A stretch of 64,000 bases of DNA from Anaerocaecibacter muris (GTDB lineage Bacteria; Bacillota; Clostridia; Christensenellales; Pumilibacteraceae). Of the stretch, positions 45,704 through 53,277 are shown in pieces. The notes below the pieces were generated by a model. That model was not told the origin of the DNA, did not search any database, and was given only the letters and a program-made list of their open reading frames with translations. Position 1 is the first letter of the stretch, and each line of letters opens with the position of its first letter. The stretch covers positions 1-64,000 of the forward strand of contig NZ_CALPCE010000005.1 of assembly GCF_943192945.1 (NCBI RefSeq), read 5' to 3'. Made by a program: the position numbers and the translations under genes.

Positions 45704-46938
45704 AAAAACTGTTGATATTGATTGTTGTGGCGGTGATTGCGCCGCTTGTGTTTTTGCGGACAAGCGCCGCGCCCGCTCGGGCGGCGGACGTTAATAACGA
45801 CGGAATTTATTCGGCGGGCACTGTCAATGCAAAAGACGGGGAGAACGACGGCGACGTAAACGAAAGCGTAGACGACCTGCTCGGCAATCTCAATCTTGCG
45901 GGCATACAGGGGCTTATCGACTTGCTTACGTCCGACCAGTTGGCGGTGTTCGGCTTCGACGATATTGTCAAGCGCGTGCGCGCAGTTGCCAACGGCGAGT
46001 ACAGCAGTGATTTCGGCAGTATAATATCGTATGTGTTCGCGCTGTTCGGCGCGGACGTATTCGAGTTTTTGCCTATGCTGATAGGTTGTCTTGCCATTGT
46101 TTTGGCGTACAATCTTGTCAACTCGGTAAAAGGCAAGTTCGCTTCGGAAGCGATCGAACGCGTCGTGTACTTTGCTACGGGCACGCTTGCGGTATCGCTT
46201 GTGGTCGGGTATTTTTCGACCGCGCTTGTCTATGCCGTCAAGTTTATCGCGTCGGTAAAAACACAGATCAACACCGTTTCGCCCGTGCTCATAACGCTTA
46301 TGACCGCGGCAGGCGCGTCGTCATCCGCGGGAGTGTACACGCCCACCGTCGCGGTGCTCGGCGGCGGCATGACGAGCATTATAACTTATTTGGCTTTTCC
46401 CGCGCTATTGATGGCGCTTGTTTTCGATATTATCGGGTCGGTGTCCACGGGAATTAAGCTCGGTAAAACGGCGGAGTTTTTTCGTTCCGCATGCAAGTGG
46501 TTTTTAGGCACGGCGTTCTTTTTGTTTATCGCGGTTATCGGCGTGTCGGGCATAACCGCGTCGGTGCGCGACGGCATATCGGTACGGGCGGCGCGGTTTG
46601 CCGTGTCCAAATACGTGCCGATAATAGGCGGGTATTTGTCGCAGGGCTTCGATTTTGTTATGGCGGGCAACGTGCTTATAAAGAACGCGGTTGGGTCGAG
46701 CGCGGTGGCGCTTATAATACTTTGCGCCGCGCCCGTAGTATCCAAGCTCGCCGTGTATACGCTTACGCTCAAACTGACCGCCGCGATAGCGGAGCCGCTC
46801 GGCGGCGACAGGTTCGGAGGCGTGCTTACGTCTGTGTCCAAGTCGTCGTCCATGATAGCGACGGTCGTAATAGCAATGACGTTCCTGTACGTGATGTTTT
46901 TGTCGATGATAATTTGCACGGGGAATATAGGATTATGA
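45700..46938 (+). CDS. spoIIIAE: stage III sporulation protein AE
   Basis: A 412-residue polytopic protein with a probable signal peptide (LLILIVVAVIAPLVFL, cleavage near ARAAD), an exported segment to about residue 100, then seven or so membrane helices, including AAGASSSAGVYTPTVAVLG and AAPVVSKLAVYTL, typical of SpoIIIAE. It overlaps AD and AF by four bases. Confidence 0.94.
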   Translation: MKKLLILIVVAVIAPLVFLRTSAAPARAADVNNDGIYSAGTVNAKDGENDGDVNESVDDLLGNLNLAGIQGLIDLLTSDQLAVFGFDDIVKRVRAVANGEYSSDFGSIISYVFALFGADVFEFLPMLIGCLAIVLAYNLVNSVKGKFASEAIERVVYFATGTLAVSLVVGYFSTALVYAVKFIASVKTQINTVSPVLITLMTAAGASSSAGVYTPTVAVLGGGMTSIITYLAFPALLMALVFDIIGSVSTGIKLGKTAEFFRSACKWFLGTAFFLFIAVIGVSGITASVRDGISVRAARFAVSKYVPIIGGYLSQGFDFVMAGNVLIKNAVGSSAVALIILCAAPVVSKLAVYTLTLKLTAAIAEPLGGDRFGGVLTSVSKSSSMIATVVIAMTFLYVMFLSMIICTGNIGL

Positions 46939-47405
46939 ATTCTTTTGCGGCGTGGGGCTTGACGATACTGGGGCTTGCTGTTGTCACGACGATAGCCGAA
47001 ATGCTATTGCCCAAGGGCAAGACGCGCAACGTTATTCGATCGGTCGCGGCGACGATTGCGGTGCTCGTAATAGTAACGCCGTTGCCGAGCCTGCTGAAAT
47101 CGGGCTTCAAATTCGAGTTCCCCGACGGTTCGGTGCAAATGGACGATGAATATTTGGAGTATACGGACGGGCTAAAACGCAAAACCGTCGAGCGCGCGGC
47201 GATCGCGTACCTTGCGGAAAAAGGGTATAAGGAAGGCTTTACTCTTACCGTGGAGCTTGACGGTTGGAGCGTAAAATCGGCGACTCTTAATTTTTCGGAT
47301 TTGGGCATGCCCGAAAATACCGAGCATATAAATAAGAGTGAAATCATCAAGCTGGTTGCGGACTACTTCGGCATCGGCGAGGAGGCGATTATGTCTTATG
47401 GGTAA
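46935..47405 (+). CDS. spoIIIAF: stage III sporulation protein AF
   Basis: A 156-residue protein with two N-terminal membrane helices (LTILGLAVVTTIAEMLLP and SVAATIAVLVIVTPLPSLL) and a soluble C-terminal domain. The start ATG 46935 overlaps the AE stop; an open frame to 46491 lies in AE. It ends eight bases into AG. Confidence 0.88.
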   Translation: MNSFAAWGLTILGLAVVTTIAEMLLPKGKTRNVIRSVAATIAVLVIVTPLPSLLKSGFKFEFPDGSVQMDDEYLEYTDGLKRKTVERAAIAYLAEKGYKEGFTLTVELDGWSVKSATLNFSDLGMPENTEHINKSEIIKLVADYFGIGEEAIMSYG

Positions 47406-47832
47406 GCTGTCCGGCTTTCTTGCAAAACTGAAAGCAATAAAGCACATAGAAATAATAGCGTGTTGCGCAGTGCTTGCGGCAGTGCTTGTCGCATATTTTT
47501 CTTTTGCGTCGTGCGGCGGCGAGACCGTTGACGACGTAAACGGAAAATTCGATATAGACAAGTCCGACTACTGCGCGTCTATGCAAGCTCAAGTAGAAAA
47601 CATAGTATCACAAATTTCGGGCGTGGGCAGCGCGTCAGTAGTAATCAACTGGGACAGGAGTGTGTCCGCATCATTTTCCGGCTCGCAGTCCGAAAACCCC
47701 AAAGCCGTGGGCGTGCTTGTAGTATGCGACGGCGGCGGCAATACCAAAGTCAAGCTCGACGTGATTTATGCGGTTTCTACACTGCTCGATCTGTCAATAG
47801 AAAAAATTATGGTTTATCCTAAATCCAAATAG
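47398..47832 (+). CDS. spoIIIAG: stage III sporulation protein AG
   Basis: A 144-residue protein with one membrane helix (IIACCAVLAAVLVAYFSFA) and a ring-building-motif domain (MQAQVENIVSQISGVGSASVVINWD, KAVGVLVVCDGG). SpoIIIAG forms a large ring in the intermembrane space. ATG 47398 overlaps AF; an earlier frame start at 47338 lies inside it. Confidence 0.9.
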   Translation: MGKLSGFLAKLKAIKHIEIIACCAVLAAVLVAYFSFASCGGETVDDVNGKFDIDKSDYCASMQAQVENIVSQISGVGSASVVINWDRSVSASFSGSQSENPKAVGVLVVCDGGGNTKVKLDVIYAVSTLLDLSIEKIMVYPKSK

Positions 47833-47844
47833 TCAGGAGGCAAT

Positions 47845-48324
47845 ATGAGTAAAAAGAAAAAAATCATTGTTCTTGCGAGTATGGTCGCATTGCTTGTTCT
47901 TACGGGTTGTTTGAACTATTTTCTCAACCGCCCGGGTTCGCAAAGCGCGGACGCGAACAATCAGGTAAGTTACAGCGACTACTTTGCGGCGTCGCGCGCG
48001 GACAGAGATTCTTCGCGTTCGGAAACGGTTATGTACTACGAGGCGATTATCAATAACGAAGCGTCCTCGGAAACGGCAAAGAAGAACGCCGAAACCGAAC
48101 TCGCCGCAGTCGTTGCAGGCATGAAAACCGAACAACAGCTCGAAACGCTTATTAAAGCGTTGGGCTTCGGCGACTGCCTTGTGACCGTCGGCAAAGAAAA
48201 CATCAATGTAATAGTTAAGTCCGACGAAATGACCGACGAGGAAGTTGCGCGCGTGCTCGACGTCGTAATGACCGAAACGGGCAAAACAATCGATTACGTT
48301 CGCGTTAAATCGCTTGACGTGTAA
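47845..48324 (+). CDS. spoIIIAH: stage III sporulation protein AH
   Basis: A 159-residue protein with one N-terminal helix and a soluble ring-forming domain (ETAKKNAETELAAVVAG, GFGDCLVTVGKENINVIVKS). It docks with SpoIIQ across the septum. GGAGG precedes the ATG. The helix ends LVLTGCLNY, so a cysteine stands where relatives usually have tyrosine, giving a lipobox-like LTGC. It is the last gene of the operon. Confidence 0.92.
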   Translation: MSKKKKIIVLASMVALLVLTGCLNYFLNRPGSQSADANNQVSYSDYFAASRADRDSSRSETVMYYEAIINNEASSETAKKNAETELAAVVAGMKTEQQLETLIKALGFGDCLVTVGKENINVIVKSDEMTDEEVARVLDVVMTETGKTIDYVRVKSLDV

Positions 48325-48398
48325 CAGTCTTATAAAAACTGCGGGCGCTTACCGTAATTCCCATAGGGAATTTAATAAAACGCAAATAAAAAGGTTTA

Positions 48399-48424
48399 GG
48401 CATAGCGTTAAGCTGTGCCTTTTC
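48399..48424 (+). terminator. terminator after spoIIIAH
   Basis: GGCATAGC (48399-48406) pairs with GCTGTGCC (48412-48419) with one G-T pair, followed by TTTTCTG. Confidence 0.7.
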
Positions 48425-48447
48425 TGTACTTTTTTTCGTGGACGAAT

Positions 48448-48465
48448 TAGGCTACTCGTAGCCTA
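48448..48465. promoter_or_regulatory. 18-bp perfect palindrome, possible operator
   Basis: TAGGCTAC and GTAGCCTA are separated by only TC, so a hairpin is less likely than a protein binding site. It lies 45 bases upstream of the -35 of the orphan gene. Confidence 0.4.
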
Positions 48466-48509
48466 GTGAGATATAGATATGTTTTATATTTCCCGCAAAA
48501 TTCAATCGG

Positions 48510-48539
48510 TTGCGTTCTTTCATTTTTTCGTGATATAAT
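48510..48539 (+). promoter_or_regulatory. promoter of the orphan gene
   Basis: TTGCGT (48510-48515), 18 bases, TATAAT (48534-48539). Confidence 0.6.
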
Positions 48540-48577
48540 AATTGTACGATAAACAGTAATTTAGCGGAGATTTTAAT

Positions 48578-49018
48578 ATGCTTACAACAGAGCCAACTAT
48601 TGAAATGATTCAGGAGTGGAAATGCATATATAACGAAAATCGTGATAAGTTGAAACCGAATCGGAAAAGCGGAGCAGAAATAAATGATTATTTTTGCAAC
48701 AAATATCGTTTTGAGAAATTAGATTCTTTATCTTTTCATGATGTCGTAGAATTCAACATTATGAAAAATGAATCTAATAGAGAGAAATTACCGCAAGGTG
48801 CAGTACCGCAAATTGTTGCATATAAAGCTAAAGATTCATCTGTTTTAGTCGGGATTGATTTAGTTACGGGGTTTTTCCATATTGAAGGAAAAGATATTAA
48901 TAGAGTGGCGGAAATTTACGATGACCTTTTTCTGTTCAGAGGATTAGACGAAACAGATATAAAAAATTATTTTTTAGTCGCACAATACATTCAGTGCTTG
49001 AATAACAAATTATCATAG
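48578..49018 (+). CDS. orphan protein of unknown function (146 residues)
   Basis: I do not recognise this protein. It is soluble, without signal peptide or membrane helix, mildly acidic, with tryptophan in the N-terminal part (IEMIQEWKCIY) and a hydrophobic/acidic C-terminal half (DSSVLVGIDLVTGFFHI, VAEIYDDLFLFRGLDE). AGCGGAG precedes the ATG. Its codons favour A and T strongly, in contrast to every neighbour, which points to recent transfer. It lies inside a segment bounded by inverted repeats. Small immunity or antidefence proteins can look like this, but nothing seen proves it. Confidence 0.8.
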   Translation: MLTTEPTIEMIQEWKCIYNENRDKLKPNRKSGAEINDYFCNKYRFEKLDSLSFHDVVEFNIMKNESNREKLPQGAVPQIVAYKAKDSSVLVGIDLVTGFFHIEGKDINRVAEIYDDLFLFRGLDETDIKNYFLVAQYIQCLNNKLS

Positions 49019-49061
49019 TAACGATAAATTTCAATTTATTTTTCTAAATAATGCGTATTTA

Positions 49062-49094
49062 AAAAGCTCTCGAACATATCGTTTGAGAGCTTTT
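49062..49094 (+). terminator. terminator of the orphan gene
   Basis: AAAAGCTCTC (49062-49071) pairs with GAGAGCTTTT (49085-49094). Confidence 0.8.
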
Positions 49095-49215
49095 GTCCTC
49101 GCTTGAAAGTGCAACTCTAAAAAATTTAGTTTTTTATTCCCTATGGAAATTGCGCATTATAAAGGCGTCCGTTTTTTTATGTGTTAAAAATTCCTGCGCA
49201 ACCGCATAAAAAGTA

Positions 49216-49244
49216 TTGTAATTTATTGCGCGTTGTGGTACAAT
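49216..49244 (+). promoter_or_regulatory. promoter of the asp23-nusB-folD operon
   Basis: TTGTAA (49216-49221), 17 bases, TACAAT (49239-49244). Confidence 0.7.
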
Positions 49245-49282
49245 TATTATGAATATGCTTATGCTTGCAAGGAGTAACTTTA

Positions 49283-49594
49283 ATGAGCGCGAAGCGTAAC
49301 AATGTATTTTCGGACGGAATAACGTACGGGCATAACGTACTGCGTTCGATTATCCGTTTGGCTACGCAGGAAATAAGCGGCGTCGAATCTGTCAGCGGCA
49401 GAGGCGTCCGCTGTTATATCGTGGGCGATACTATCGACGCGGACGTCTATATCGAAGTGAACAGCGAGGTAAGCTGTTCCGATATAGCGTACAAGGTGCA
49501 AGCCAACATTAAGAAATCGGTGGAAACAATGACCGATTACAAAATGGGCGTGATAAACGTAAATATCATATCGGTTAAATTCTTGAAGCATTAG
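49283..49594 (+). CDS. Asp23/Gls24 family protein (YqhY-like)
   Basis: A 103-residue Asp23-domain protein. YqhY stands before nusB in Bacillus too, where it affects lipid metabolism by acting near acetyl-CoA carboxylase. Here start ATG 49283 is taken because AAGGAG lies before it; an in-frame TTG at 49265 is less likely. Landmarks are GISGVESVSGRG-like text (ISGVESVSGRG) and IYIEVNSEVSC-like strands. A second Asp23 gene is at 63.4 kb. Confidence 0.85.
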   Translation: MSAKRNNVFSDGITYGHNVLRSIIRLATQEISGVESVSGRGVRCYIVGDTIDADVYIEVNSEVSCSDIAYKVQANIKKSVETMTDYKMGVINVNIISVKFLKH

Positions 49595-49602
49595 GAGATT
49601 AT

Positions 49603-50004
49603 ATGAAACGACGCGCCGCGCGCGAAACAGCGTTTAAACTGACATACGAAATGGTAATGACGGGGCAGTTCAACCCCGAAACAAAAGACGAACTTTGGGT
49701 AGACGCGGACAAGGATGCGCGGTCTTATATCGATAGCGTTATCGACGGGATTACCGCGCACAAAGATCAGCTTAAAGCCGTAATAGTCAAGTATGCCAAG
49801 GGCTATGAGTTCGACCGCATTTACAAAACCGATCTCGCGGTTTTGTATCTTGCGTGTTACGAAATTATGTACACGGACACGCCGCCCGCGGTGGTCGCCA
49901 ACGAAGCGGTCGAGTTAGCCAAAACCTATTCGGACACAAAAAGTCATGCGTTTATAAACGGCATACTCGCCTCCGTTATCAAAGGGGACGGCGCAAATGA
50001 GTGA
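49603..50004 (+). CDS. nusB: transcription antitermination factor NusB
   Basis: A 133-residue all-helical protein, with MKRRAARETAFKLTYEM and the C-terminal VANEAVELAKTYSDTKSHAFINGIL signature in two parts. It works with NusE in rRNA antitermination. It overlaps folD by eight bases. Confidence 0.93.
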   Translation: MKRRAARETAFKLTYEMVMTGQFNPETKDELWVDADKDARSYIDSVIDGITAHKDQLKAVIVKYAKGYEFDRIYKTDLAVLYLACYEIMYTDTPPAVVANEAVELAKTYSDTKSHAFINGILASVIKGDGANE

Positions 50005-50839
50005 GATTATAAACGGCAAAGCCGTTGCGGCGGAAATTCGCAAAACCGTGCTTGAACGTGCGAGCGCGTTCGAGCGCAAACACGGACGAAAAGTAGGGCT
50101 TGCGGTAGTGCGTGTCGGCGACGATCCCGCGTCCGCAATATACGTCAAAAACAAGATAAAGGCATGCGAGGAGTGCGGTATAGCCTCATATTCGCATTGT
50201 ATGGGCGCAAATACGTCGCAAGCGGAATTGATTGAGCTTATAAGCACGCTCAACGCCGACGCTTGCGTGGACGGAATTTTGGTGCAACTTCCGTTGCCCA
50301 AACATATTGACGAGCGCGAAACGCTGTCCGTGATTTTGCCGGAAAAAGATGCGGACGGGTTTCATGCGGTCAATGCGGGCAAGCTGTTTTTGGGCGAGCG
50401 CGACGGAACGGTCGCGTGCACGCCGCGCGGAATAATAGAGTTGATTAAATCGACGGGCGTTGGAATAGAGGGCAAGCGCGCCGTCGTTATAGGTCGATCG
50501 AATATAGTCGGAAAACCCGTTGCGGCGTTACTGCTCGAACATAACGCGACGGTTACGGTATGCCACAGCAAGACCGTTGATCTAAAAGAAATTACGCGCC
50601 AAGCGGACATACTCGTCGTTGCAGTCGGCAAAAAGCATTTCGTCACGGCGGACATGGTCAAGCGCGGCGCGGTGGTTATAGACGTAGGTATGAACCGCGA
50701 CGAGAGCGGGTTGCACGGCGACGTTGACTTTGACGGAGTGAAAGAAGTTGCCGGCTACATTACGCCCGTTCCAGGCGGCGTCGGACCTATGACGGTTGCG
50801 ATGTTGCTTTTAAACACGGTGGACGGCGCGGGCGCATGA
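49997..50839 (+). CDS. folD: methylenetetrahydrofolate dehydrogenase/cyclohydrolase
   Basis: A 280-residue bifunctional enzyme of one-carbon metabolism. It has VRVGDDPASAIYVKNKIKAC, DGILVQLPLPKHID, the NADP site VVIGRSNIVGKPVAALL, and PGGVGPMTVAMLL. It overlaps nusB and xseA, in the usual order nusB-folD-xseA-xseB-ispA. Confidence 0.97.
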   Translation: MSEIINGKAVAAEIRKTVLERASAFERKHGRKVGLAVVRVGDDPASAIYVKNKIKACEECGIASYSHCMGANTSQAELIELISTLNADACVDGILVQLPLPKHIDERETLSVILPEKDADGFHAVNAGKLFLGERDGTVACTPRGIIELIKSTGVGIEGKRAVVIGRSNIVGKPVAALLLEHNATVTVCHSKTVDLKEITRQADILVVAVGKKHFVTADMVKRGAVVIDVGMNRDESGLHGDVDFDGVKEVAGYITPVPGGVGPMTVAMLLLNTVDGAGA

Positions 50840-52071
50840 ACAGAGCGATGACCGTCGCGCAACTGTCCGCGTATTTGCGCGGGGTGTTCGACGACGAAGA
50901 ACTGTTGCATGACGTGACGCTTACGGGCGAAGTGACCGAGGTGTCGTACTCGGACAGGCATACTTTTATCACGCTTGCCGAGGGCGCGTATTCTGTGCGA
51001 TGCGTACACTTTTCGGCGCGCGACAAGATAGAAAAAGGCGCGCGGGTAGCGTTGCGCGGGAGCGTGAGTTTTTACGATAAGCGCAATTCGGTGTCGTTCA
51101 ATTATTCGGAGTTTTTTTTACAGGGAGTGGGCGACAAGAACGCGCGGCTCAACGAACTTAAAGAAAAACTGTGCGCGCTCGGTTACTTCGAGAACAGACC
51201 GCAACTGCCGCGATATATAGTCAACGTCGTAGCGGTTACAAGTCCCGACGGCGCGGCGATACGCGACTTTTTACGCGTGGTTTACGACAAAAACCCGTTC
51301 GTTAAAATTCGGGTTTATCCCGTCAAGGTTCAGGGCGAGGGCGCGGCGGCGCAAATGGCGCAGGCGATAGCGCGGTTGCAGTCGTACAGAGCGGACGTAA
51401 TAGTGCTTTGTCGCGGCGGCGGCAGCGACGAGGACTTGGACTGCTTTAACGACGAAAAACTCGCAACGGCGGTCGCGTTGTCAGAAATACCGATTATATC
51501 GGCGGTCGGACACGAAATAAACTATTCGCTGTGTGATTTCTGCGCGGGAACGCGCGCGGGCACGCCGTCCATTGCGGGCGAAATAGTCAATTCGAGGGCG
51601 AGCGCTATATTAAATGATTTGGCAAGCGCGACGTACAGACTTCAATCGGCGGTCGGCGCGCGTTACGATAAGCGTGTGCGCAGGCTTAATAAGCTGGGCA
51701 CGTCCGTAACAGCCGCCGTGTCCGAACGCGTAAACGACTGCTTCGGCGCGGTGCGACTTGCGGCACGGCGCGTCGGATACGCCGTTCGCAGTAAAACCGA
51801 AAACGCGGCTATGCGTTTAAGCACGGGCGCGGCGCAACTGCGGAACGCGGCGGTTAAGCCGTTTAACGGCAGTCGCGCGCGTTGCGACGGGTTGGCGGCG
51901 GTGCTATCCGCACTCGACCCGCACAGAATAATCAAGATAGGCTATGCCGCGGTGCTTCGCGGTAAATCGAGCGTAAGCGGCGCAAAGCAACTGCGCAAAG
52001 ACGACGAAATCGAATTGGTGTTTGCGGACGGCGTTGCTACAGCCGCGATCACGGGCATTAAAATCGATTGA
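50836..52071 (+). CDS. xseA: exodeoxyribonuclease VII large subunit
   Basis: A 411-residue protein with an N-terminal OB fold (VTEVSYSDRHTFITL), the catalytic core (VTSPDGAAIRDFLRV, CRGGGSDEDLDCFND, SAVGHEINYSLCDFCAGTRAGTPS) and a coiled-coil C-terminus. It degrades single-stranded DNA with XseB. Confidence 0.96.
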   Translation: MNRAMTVAQLSAYLRGVFDDEELLHDVTLTGEVTEVSYSDRHTFITLAEGAYSVRCVHFSARDKIEKGARVALRGSVSFYDKRNSVSFNYSEFFLQGVGDKNARLNELKEKLCALGYFENRPQLPRYIVNVVAVTSPDGAAIRDFLRVVYDKNPFVKIRVYPVKVQGEGAAAQMAQAIARLQSYRADVIVLCRGGGSDEDLDCFNDEKLATAVALSEIPIISAVGHEINYSLCDFCAGTRAGTPSIAGEIVNSRASAILNDLASATYRLQSAVGARYDKRVRRLNKLGTSVTAAVSERVNDCFGAVRLAARRVGYAVRSKTENAAMRLSTGAAQLRNAAVKPFNGSRARCDGLAAVLSALDPHRIIKIGYAAVLRGKSSVSGAKQLRKDDEIELVFADGVATAAITGIKID

Positions 52072-52091
52072 GAGATCGACGGGAGAAAACC

Positions 52092-52352
52092 ATGAACAAA
52101 ACCGAAAAAAACGACCAAACGACCTCGGCGGATTTTGAAAAGAAAATCGGCGAGCTTCAAAAATTGGTGGATAGACTGGAAAGCGACGCGGGCGTATCGC
52201 TCGAAGAAAGCATTAAGTTGTACGAGGACGGGTTAAAATTGACGCGCGAGTGCGTGAGCGATCTCAACGCTATGCAAGCACGTATTGCCGATTTAAACCG
52301 TCAGTTGGATATTATCTTGCAACAGCCCGCGGGCGGTGAATATAATGAGTAA
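52092..52352 (+). CDS. xseB: exodeoxyribonuclease VII small subunit
   Basis: An 86-residue helical partner of XseA with FEKKIGELQKLVDRLE, SLEESIKLYEDGLKLTREC. ATG 52092 with GGGAG upstream is preferred to a TTG at 52068. It overlaps ispA by eight bases. Confidence 0.93.
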   Translation: MNKTEKNDQTTSADFEKKIGELQKLVDRLESDAGVSLEESIKLYEDGLKLTRECVSDLNAMQARIADLNRQLDIILQQPAGGEYNE

Positions 52353-53265
52353 GATATTCGACGCTCGCTTGGCGGACTGGAAAGAGCAGATCGACGCCGA
52401 GCTTAAAGCAATACTCGACAAGCTCGATTATTCGGACGGGTTTAAAGAAATTCTCGAATACGCGCTTTTCCCGGGCGGAAAGCGGTTGCGCCCCGTATTG
52501 ATGTTGGAGTGGCACAGCATTTTTTCCGCGCCCGACGAATACGCTTTGCGTTACGCTTGCGGCATAGAAATTTTACATTCGTACTCGCTTATTCACGACG
52601 ATATGCCTTGCATGGACAACGACGATATTCGCCGAGGCAAACCGTCCGTACATAAAAAGTACGGCGAGGGTAAAGCATTGCTCGCGGGCGACGCGCTTCT
52701 CGACCTCGCTTACAGGCTGTTGAGCATGCCCACGCCGCAAGGCGAAGCAAGCCCGTTTGCCATGCTGTCGGCGTTGTGCGGCGACCTCGGACTTATTCAA
52801 GGTCAGTACGTCGATTTGTACGGCGAAATAAATACGTTCGACGACCTTGTTAAAATGTACAAACTTAAAACGGGCGCGCTTATCAGACTTGCGTGCATAA
52901 GCGGATTTATGCTCGGCAACAATCTTAATTACAAAATTTGCGATAAGCTGATAAATTCGCTGTACGCCGAATCGACGGCGACCGACGTTGCGGATATACC
53001 GCAAAGCGATATGCGGCTTATAGAATACGTCATGGCTTCGGGGTTCGGCGACGCGTTCGGTTGCGCGTTCCAGCTGTACGACGATATAACCGAATATATC
53101 GACGGCGAGGAGGTTGTCGAAACGAGCGCGCTCAAATACATGGATCTCGAACAGGCGAAAATCGCGCTCAACGATTATCTCAACGACGCGGCTAAAACTC
53201 TGGACGTAATAGGCAACAGAACCGAATATTTGCGGGCATTGTTGCAAAAATTCGTCGTGGTGTAA
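52345..53265 (+). CDS. ispA: farnesyl diphosphate synthase (IspA-type polyprenyl synthetase)
   Basis: A 306-residue trans-prenyltransferase with FARM IHDDMPCMDNDD-type residues (LIHDDMPCMDNDDIRRG), KLKTGALIRLA and the second aspartate-rich motif QLYDDITEY. ATG 52345 is preferred over a GTG nine bases upstream. Isopentenyl diphosphate comes from the MEP enzymes coded nearby. Confidence 0.95.
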   Translation: MSKIFDARLADWKEQIDAELKAILDKLDYSDGFKEILEYALFPGGKRLRPVLMLEWHSIFSAPDEYALRYACGIEILHSYSLIHDDMPCMDNDDIRRGKPSVHKKYGEGKALLAGDALLDLAYRLLSMPTPQGEASPFAMLSALCGDLGLIQGQYVDLYGEINTFDDLVKMYKLKTGALIRLACISGFMLGNNLNYKICDKLINSLYAESTATDVADIPQSDMRLIEYVMASGFGDAFGCAFQLYDDITEYIDGEEVVETSALKYMDLEQAKIALNDYLNDAAKTLDVIGNRTEYLRALLQKFVVV

Positions 53266-53277
53266 GTATAGGTTAAA

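Larger units (their letters stand above)
48357..49150. other. AT-rich cassette bounded by 15-bp inverted repeats
   Basis: ATTCCCATAGGGAAT at 48357-48371 returns as its inverse complement with one mismatch, ATTCCCTATGGAAAT, at 49136-49150. The 794-base segment between spoIIIAH and the asp23-nusB operon holds its own promoter, one AT-rich gene and terminators. Each repeat is itself nearly palindromic. No transposase or target duplication was seen. Confidence 0.45.
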
